28,521 bases of DNA, taken from positions 1-28,521 of the forward strand of contig CAZMZZ010000019.1 of the NCBI GenBank assembly GCA_964571215.1. The letters run 5' to 3'. Position 1 is the first letter of the stretch, and each line of letters opens with the position of its first letter. The stretch is from CAJWPI01 sp964571215 (GTDB lineage Bacteria; Pseudomonadota; Gammaproteobacteria; Magnimaribacterales; Magnimaribacteraceae). The notes under the pieces were generated by a model. The model made no database searches. It was not told where the DNA came from and saw only the letters and a list, made by a program, of their open reading frames with translations. The translations under genes and the position numbers were made by a program. Positions 23,833 through 28,521 of the stretch are shown one piece after another.

Positions 23833-24672
23833 ATGAATTTTAAAGGAAAAGATGGCTTAAATATTATAGCTGACTCATGGGGATCAGATTCTGATCCATT
23901 AGTAATATTGTTACATGGGGGAGGTCAAACAAGACATGCTTGGGGAGAAAGTGGAGAACTTCTTTCTTCTTCTGGTTTTCATGTATTAGCTTTAGATTTA
24001 AGAGGGCATGGAGATAGTGATTGGCATCCTAAAGGAGACTATTCAATTGATTCGCACAAAGAAGATTTAATTGAAATATTAGGTTATTTAGAGAAACCTG
24101 CTTCTCTGGTTGGAGCATCTTTAGGAGGGATTATTTCCCTTTCTTTAGCAGGAGATGAACTTCATTCTCACCTCTGTAGTAACCTAGTTATGGTAGATAT
24201 AGGCCTTTACCCTGATCCAGAAGGGGCTACCAGGATTGTCGAATGGATGAGATCTGCACAAAATGGATTTGATACTCTAGAAGAAGCTGCTGAGGCGGTA
24301 GCTCAGTATTTACCCCACAGAAGAAGACCAAGGGATATAAGAGGTCTAAAGAAAAATTTGAGGAAGAAGAAAGATGGAAGGCTTTACTGGCATTGGGATC
24401 CCAGGTTTCTTAGAAGAAGAACTGAGAATTCAAATACTAGTCTAGAAGAGATTCAGAGAAATGCTGCTAGAAGAGTAAAAGTTCCTACTCTTTTAATTCG
24501 AGGAGCTCTTAGCGATGTTGTTACAGACAGAAATGTAAAAGAATTTTTGTCAGCAGTTCCACATGCTGAATTTGAGGAAATTAATCAAGCTGCACATATG
24601 GTAGCTGGTGATAGAAACGATGTTTTTGTAAAAGCAGCTGTAAATTTTCTCAAAAATAATATCTCTGGCTAG
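23833..24672 (+). CDS. Alpha/beta hydrolase
   Basis: This 279-residue hydrolase has HGGG (28-31) as oxyanion element, a nucleophile elbow GASLGG with S96, the acid D228 in RGALSDVV and H255 in AAHMVAGD. DLRGHGDSDW (55-64) is typical of esterase and epoxide-type members, but the Ser nucleophile makes it an esterase/lipase-type enzyme rather than an epoxide hydrolase. The cap (about 128-215) is basic (RRRPRD; KKNLRKKKD). It heads the strand shared with coaE and yacG, 41 bases before coaE, and may be co-transcribed. The substrate is unknown. Confidence 0.88.
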   Translation: MNFKGKDGLNIIADSWGSDSDPLVILLHGGGQTRHAWGESGELLSSSGFHVLALDLRGHGDSDWHPKGDYSIDSHKEDLIEILGYLEKPASLVGASLGGIISLSLAGDELHSHLCSNLVMVDIGLYPDPEGATRIVEWMRSAQNGFDTLEEAAEAVAQYLPHRRRPRDIRGLKKNLRKKKDGRLYWHWDPRFLRRRTENSNTSLEEIQRNAARRVKVPTLLIRGALSDVVTDRNVKEFLSAVPHAEFEEINQAAHMVAGDRNDVFVKAAVNFLKNNISG

Positions 24673-24713
24673 AAATGAGAGCAAAAATCATTTGCTTCTG
24701 ATACCATCAAGGT

Positions 24714-25310
24714 ATGTTTATTGTTGGATTAACAGGGGGTATAGGCAGTGGAAAGTCAGTGGTATCAGAAAGATTTAAAACCTTCGGTATCACAGTAGTT
24801 GACGCTGATTTGGCTTCCAGGGAGGTAGTCAAACCTGGCAAACCTGCATTACTAGAAATAAAAAACCATTTCGGAGAAAGTATTCTTGATGATGAAGGTA
24901 ATTTGCACCGAAGAAAATTGAGAGAAATTATTGTTTCTGATGATAAAAAAAGACAATGGTTAGAATCAGTTTTACATCCCAGGATAGGTCAGCAAGTAAG
25001 AAAAGAATTGGAAGACTCTTCTAGCGTTTATACTCTTTATGTTGCACCTTTGCTGTTTGAATCTAATGGCGATCAAATATGTTCAAGAGTGTTGGTAGTT
25101 GATGTTCCAATAGAGACTCAAATAAGTAGAACTTGTTCTCGTGATCAGGTTAGTATTGAGCAGGTAGAGAAGATAATTAATTCTCAGATAAGCAGAAAAG
25201 AAAGATTGGAGAAAGCTGATGATATTATTTCAAATGATGGAACTCTTGAAGAAATGGAAGGGGCTGTAGATAAACTCCATAAAAGGTATTTAGAATTATC
25301 TAATAAATGA
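24714..25310 (+). CDS. coaE: Dephospho-CoA kinase
   Basis: Phosphorylates dephospho-CoA to coenzyme A, the last step of CoA synthesis. The 198-residue protein starts directly with the P-loop strand, GLTGGIGSGKS (5-15), followed by VVDADLASREVV with the conserved D30-x-D32. The LID and CoA regions follow: LHPRI, YVAPLLFE and a Arg-rich RDQ...Q..QISRKERLEKAD stretch. It is full length for the family. The upstream AAGG is very close to the ATG, so translation may depend on upstream ribosomes. Its end overlaps yacG by four bases (ATGA), a common arrangement. Confidence 0.97.
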   Translation: MFIVGLTGGIGSGKSVVSERFKTFGITVVDADLASREVVKPGKPALLEIKNHFGESILDDEGNLHRRKLREIIVSDDKKRQWLESVLHPRIGQQVRKELEDSSSVYTLYVAPLLFESNGDQICSRVLVVDVPIETQISRTCSRDQVSIEQVEKIINSQISRKERLEKADDIISNDGTLEEMEGAVDKLHKRYLELSNK

Positions 25311-25498
25311 AGAAAGTAAATTGTCCTCAGTGCAAGAAGGAAGTAGTTTGGTCAGATAAGCATAGTTTTAAGCCATTTTGTTCTGAAAGATGTAGACTTT
25401 TGGACTTAGGTGCTTGGGCTAGTGAGAGGCATAGAATTCCAGGTTCTTCCATTATTTTAGATGAGGAAGAAATTTTAGAAAGAGAAGATGAACTTTAA
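25307..25498 (+). CDS. yacG: DNA gyrase inhibitor YacG
   Basis: This 63-residue zinc-ribbon protein binds gyrase and inhibits its supercoiling in E. coli. The four zinc-binding Cys are C6 and C9 (CPQC) and C25 and C29 (CSERC), followed by the family's RLLDLGAWASERHRIPG and an acidic tail. It overlaps the end of coaE as ATGA. zapD, which lies between yacG and coaE in E. coli, is absent. It converges on argJ with a 30-base gap that contains no clear hairpin. Confidence 0.97.
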   Translation: MKKVNCPQCKKEVVWSDKHSFKPFCSERCRLLDLGAWASERHRIPGSSIILDEEEILEREDEL

Positions 25499-25528
25499 AT
25501 ACGGTTTATTTTTTATTTAAGTAATGTT

Positions 25529-26725
25529 CTAGCTTCTATATTTGCTGTTTATATTAACGTAATCCTGAGAGAGATCAGAAGTCAAAACAGAAAATTTTTC
25601 TTTTCCTTCGCCAATAGAGATTTTAATAGTTAGTTTTTTTGATTTAGCTATTTTATTAACGCTCTTCTCAGAATATTGAGGGTCAATGTTGCCTTTCTTC
25701 ACAAGCGGTACCTTATTGAGACTTATGTTCACATTTAAGATATTTTGAATTCCTTTTGCTCTGCCTATAGCTGCAAGGATCCTTCCCCAATTAGCGTCAT
25801 TGCCAAATAAAGCTGTTTTTACTAGAGGAGATTCTGCAACCGTAAAAGCTACTGAGCGAGCTTGATCTCTATTTCTGGCTTTCAAGACCTGTATCGATAT
25901 TTCTTTTGTAGCACCTTCTGCATCTTTAATAAGCATCGCAGCAAGGTCTTTATAAACTTGTTGTAGACTATCTTTAAGTTTTTCTTCTTCCTTAGTTCCT
26001 TTGATAATCGTTACTTCCTTTTGTCCTGTTGCTACTAGCATCGAAGAATCATTGGGCGATGTATCTCCGTCTACTGTTATAGCTTCAAAACTTTCTTCTA
26101 AGATCTCTGTATGTATTTTATCTAGTAAACTTTTACTTATCTTGACATCAGTAAAAACAAAACTAAGAAGAGTTGCAAAGTTAGGCCTTATCATCCCGGA
26201 ACCTTTTGCAAAACCTTTGATCCTGATTTCTTTATTTCCAAGTTTTATAAGTTTAGAAACTAGTTTAGGTTTGGTATCTGTAGTTAAAATTGATGAGGCA
26301 GCTTTTTTCCATGTATAAGTTTTGAGGTCTTTAGAGGCATTTTGGAAAGCTTTGATTTGTTTTTTTGTATCTAGGAATTCCCCAATAATTCCAGTCGAAA
26401 AAGGAATTACACTCTCCTTTTTTATCTTAAAGATATTAGCTACATTTTCACAACACATCAAAGTGTCAGCTTTCCCTTTCTCTCCGGTCCCAGCATTAGC
26501 TATTCCAGCATTTACTATAAAGACCTTTTTTTCTTTATATCTATTTTTTATATGCTGTTCAGCTATCTTTATTGGAGAGGCTTTAAATTTATTCTTAGTA
26601 AACTTACCACTTATTGTTGCACCCCTATCTATAACTACAATTAAAGAGTCTTCTCTTCTCTTATATCTGGAATTACTAGCTGCAGTTGATAGCTTAACAC
26701 CACCAATTTCTAATACTTTAGACAT
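25529..26725 (-). CDS. argJ: Bifunctional glutamate N-acetyltransferase / ornithine acetyltransferase
   Basis: ArgJ moves the acetyl group from N-acetylornithine to glutamate, and bifunctional forms can also use acetyl-CoA, in cyclic arginine synthesis. The 398-residue precursor has VNAGIANAGTG (71-81), the oxyanion element STGIIGE (110-116) and KGSGMIRPNFATLLSF, in which T185 is the self-cleavage nucleophile that splits the chains. DGDTSPND and the C-terminal YVNINSKYRS are also characteristic. NFATLL replaces the usual NMATML, a conservative change. It starts two bases after the secA stop and is very probably co-transcribed with secA. Whether this copy is mono- or bifunctional is not visible. 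Confidence 0.97.
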   Translation of the reverse strand: MSKVLEIGGVKLSTAASNSRYKRREDSLIVVIDRGATISGKFTKNKFKASPIKIAEQHIKNRYKEKKVFIVNAGIANAGTGEKGKADTLMCCENVANIFKIKKESVIPFSTGIIGEFLDTKKQIKAFQNASKDLKTYTWKKAASSILTTDTKPKLVSKLIKLGNKEIRIKGFAKGSGMIRPNFATLLSFVFTDVKISKSLLDKIHTEILEESFEAITVDGDTSPNDSSMLVATGQKEVTIIKGTKEEEKLKDSLQQVYKDLAAMLIKDAEGATKEISIQVLKARNRDQARSVAFTVAESPLVKTALFGNDANWGRILAAIGRAKGIQNILNVNISLNKVPLVKKGNIDPQYSEKSVNKIAKSKKLTIKISIGEGKEKFSVLTSDLSQDYVNINSKYRS

Positions 26726-26727
26726 AG

Positions 26728-28521
26728 CTAATCTTTTAGTTTTCTTTTCCTTGCCATCTTGGCTTCGTATCTTCTTAACCTTCTATTCCCTTGAGTTGGA
26801 GTTTCTTCTCTTTCTTCATGGGGTATTGCTCTATCATTTTGATTGACAGGATAAGACTTTGCTTCTTTGTGTTCATAAACTTGTTCTTTATTTGCCTTTT
26901 GATCTTTTATTAGATCATCTGGGCTTTCAAATTCTATCTCAACTCTAGATAGAAATCTGATAGCTTCTACTCTTATCTTGTTAAGTAATTCCTCAAAAAG
27001 TTCGAAAGATTCTCTTCTAAATTCTAGTTTTGGATTTTTGCTAGCGTATCCTCTTAGTCCTATTCCTTGACGTAAATATTCCACTGCTCCTAGGTGTTCC
27101 TTCCAGGCATTATCAATAACTTGGAGAAGAATTTGTTTTTCGAAATCTCTCATAGCTGTACCTATCGGCTCACATTTGGCTTTGTACTGGTTAGATGTTG
27201 CAATAAGTATTTTTTTAATTAACTCTTCTTCTTCAAGATCTGTATCTTCTTCCACCCATTTTTTTATAGCAACCTGCATGCCAAAATCATGAACAACAGA
27301 CTTTTCAAGACCTTCTAAATCCCACTGCTCTTCTGGTGCATCTGCAGGAATGTAAGTTGCTACCTGATTCTCTATAACACTCTCTCTCATAGAGTCTAGT
27401 AATTCAGTAATATCTTCTGAATAAAGAATGGTATCTCTCTGTGAATAAATGACCTGTCTTTGTTCATTAGCCATATCATCATATTCTAATAACATCTTTC
27501 TTAAGTCGAAGTTTCTACCTTCTACCCTTTTTTGCGCCCTTTGAATAGCTCCACTTAACATCTTATGCTCTATTGCTTCTCCGTTTTCTAAACCAAGATT
27601 TTGCATAATTGCTTTAAACCTTTCCGAAGCAAAGATCCTCATTAAGCTATCTTCTAAGGAGATGTAGAATCTGGAAGACCCTGGATCACCTTGTCTACCA
27701 GATCTTCCTCTGAGCTGATTGTCTATCCTTCTGGATTCATTTCTTTCAGTTCCTATAACATGTAAGCCTCCAGCTTCTAGAACTTTTTTATTTCTTTCTT
27801 TCCATTCTGCATGGAGTCGTTCCTTTAGATCTTCATCAGCGATATTTTGTTGTTCAATTTCTGCTTCCCAGTTTCCGCCTAGAACAATATCTGTTCCTCT
27901 ACCTGCCATATTTGTAGCAATAGTGACTACTTTAGGCCTACCAGCTTGTGCAATAACTTCAGCTTCTTTAGCGTGGTTTTTGGCATTTAAAATTTGATGT
28001 TCTATCTGTTTATTTTTTAATAATTGAGAAACAATTTCTGAACTTTCAAGAGATGAAGTGCCTACTAGTATAGGATTACCTTTTTCTCTGTAATTAATAA
28101 TTTCTTCAACAACTGCATCAAATTTTTCCTGCTCAGTGAGATATACAACATCATTATGGTCATCTCTTATCATTGGAAGATTAGTTGGGATTTCTAAGAC
28201 ATCAAGACCATATATTTCAAGGAATTCCTGTGCTTCTGTACTAGCAGTTCCTGTCATTCCAGCAAGCTTTTCGTATTGTCTAAAGTAATTTTGAAAAGTT
28301 GAAGATGCAAGAGTTTGGCTTTCCATTTGAATTGGAACCCCCTCCTTTTGCTCTATTGCTTGATGAAGTCCATCAGCAAGTCTTCTTCCTGGCATAGCTC
28401 TTCCTGTGTTTTCATCTATTAAGACTATTTGATTCTCTTGAACCATATAATCTATATCTTTTTTAAAGAGAAAGTGTGCTCGGAGTGAAGACTGGATATA
28501 GTGTAAAAGTTTTAGGTTTGA
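26728..28521 (-). CDS. secA: Preprotein translocase ATPase SecA, C-terminal part (5' end cut by window)
   Basis: Drives protein export through SecYEG by ATP hydrolysis. The gene runs off the window; 597 residues are visible, corresponding to roughly E. coli SecA 300-901. The start of the visible part (SNLKLLHYIQSSLRAHFLFKK) joins the frame. DENTGRAMPGRR, GMTGTAS, the helicase motif TIATNMAGRGTDI and GTERNESRRIDNQLRGRSGRQGD follow in order. The tail ends in a basic RRLRRYEAKMARKRKLKD. The terminal zinc-binding CxCGSGKKYKxCHG element that binds SecB and lipids in E. coli is absent, and the argJ start two bases later leaves no room for it. Confidence 0.98.
   Translation of the reverse strand, partial: SNLKLLHYIQSSLRAHFLFKKDIDYMVQENQIVLIDENTGRAMPGRRLADGLHQAIEQKEGVPIQMESQTLASSTFQNYFRQYEKLAGMTGTASTEAQEFLEIYGLDVLEIPTNLPMIRDDHNDVVYLTEQEKFDAVVEEIINYREKGNPILVGTSSLESSEIVSQLLKNKQIEHQILNAKNHAKEAEVIAQAGRPKVVTIATNMAGRGTDIVLGGNWEAEIEQQNIADEDLKERLHAEWKERNKKVLEAGGLHVIGTERNESRRIDNQLRGRSGRQGDPGSSRFYISLEDSLMRIFASERFKAIMQNLGLENGEAIEHKMLSGAIQRAQKRVEGRNFDLRKMLLEYDDMANEQRQVIYSQRDTILYSEDITELLDSMRESVIENQVATYIPADAPEEQWDLEGLEKSVVHDFGMQVAIKKWVEEDTDLEEEELIKKILIATSNQYKAKCEPIGTAMRDFEKQILLQVIDNAWKEHLGAVEYLRQGIGLRGYASKNPKLEFRRESFELFEELLNKIRVEAIRFLSRVEIEFESPDDLIKDQKANKEQVYEHKEAKSYPVNQNDRAIPHEEREETPTQGNRRLRRYEAKMARKRKLKD

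Noticed and set aside
23780..23836. An 18-codon reading frame whose TGA overlaps the ATG of the alpha/beta hydrolase.
   Set aside because: It has no ribosome site and no family similarity, and the overlap can easily arise by chance in AT-rich DNA. I do not call it a leader peptide.
25499..25528. Possible terminator between yacG and argJ (TAAAT...ATTTA around a T-rich core).
   Set aside because: The stem is five AT pairs with a loop over ten bases, too weak to support an intrinsic terminator.
26001..26846. Long open frames on the plus strand opposite argJ and the secA end (105 and 174 codons).
   Set aside because: They are antisense shadows of strongly recognised genes, with low-complexity hydrophobic translations and no ribosome sites.
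1..28521. Mobile elements, CRISPR arrays, prophage or long repeats.
   Set aside because: No transposase, integrase, terminal repeats or regularly spaced repeats were seen on either strand.

Overview
This window looks like a piece of chromosome from a streamlined, low-GC, free-living marine-type gammaproteobacterium; a SAR86-like lineage is my best guess. The gammaproteobacterial placement rests on one block at the right end. There secA-argJ runs head-to-tail and converges on coaE-yacG, which resembles the E. coli secA-mutT / yacG-zapD-coaE neighbourhood with argJ in the mutT place and zapD missing. The SAR86-like guess comes from AT-rich, tightly packed DNA and from the mix of phytanoyl-CoA-type dioxygenases, an epoxide hydrolase, crotonases and SDRs. 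It is inference, not proof. I see no insertion sequence, prophage, CRISPR array or integrase.

Layout. Positions 1-3169 (+) carry an aldehyde dehydrogenase closely resembling plant-type (ALDH12) P5C dehydrogenase, then three small membrane-anchored proteins. Positions 3189-5610 (-) are a tight operon of a flippase-like membrane protein, a CDP-alcohol phosphatidyltransferase and an NDUFA9-like SDR. Positions 5677-8292 (+) hold a small membrane protein and two Fe(II)/2-oxoglutarate dioxygenases of the PhyH family. Positions 8298-10265 (-) hold an enoyl-CoA hydratase-family protein and an epoxide hydrolase. Positions 10310-11907 (+) hold an exported endonuclease/phosphatase-fold protein and a GNAT acetyltransferase. 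Positions 11912-12151 (-) encode a double-CDGSH iron-sulfur protein preceded by a good Fur-box candidate. Positions 12262-15126 (-) are an amidase / NTF2-fold / aldo-keto reductase operon. Positions 15208-15750 (+) are peptide deformylase. Positions 15745-19205 (-) are an SDR, an M28 lipoprotein peptidase and a nucleoside hydrolase. Positions 19283-20553 (+) are a second crotonase, tRNA-Ala(UGC) and a small membrane protein. Then come a class III aminotransferase (-), a SnoaL-like protein (+) with an operator-like dyad between them, an Nramp-related transporter (-), an alpha/beta hydrolase (+), coaE-yacG (+) and argJ-secA (-, secA cut by the window edge).

The enzymes suggest an aerobic heterotroph that opens and trims lipid-, epoxide- and amide-type substrates, salvages peptides and nucleosides, and feeds acyl-CoA and amino-acid carbon into central metabolism. 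Housekeeping genes (def, coaE, yacG, argJ, secA, tRNA-Ala) are scattered among these accessory enzymes. There is no gene-free stretch over 300 bases. The two longest non-coding gaps are 19967-20127, which contains the tRNA, and 12152-12261, which contains the Fur-box candidate. I found no clear-cut new multi-gene system. The nearest candidates are the small membrane-anchored protein trio at 1545-3169, the lipid-like operon at 3189-5610, and the regulatory elements at 12207-12225 and 21906-21933.
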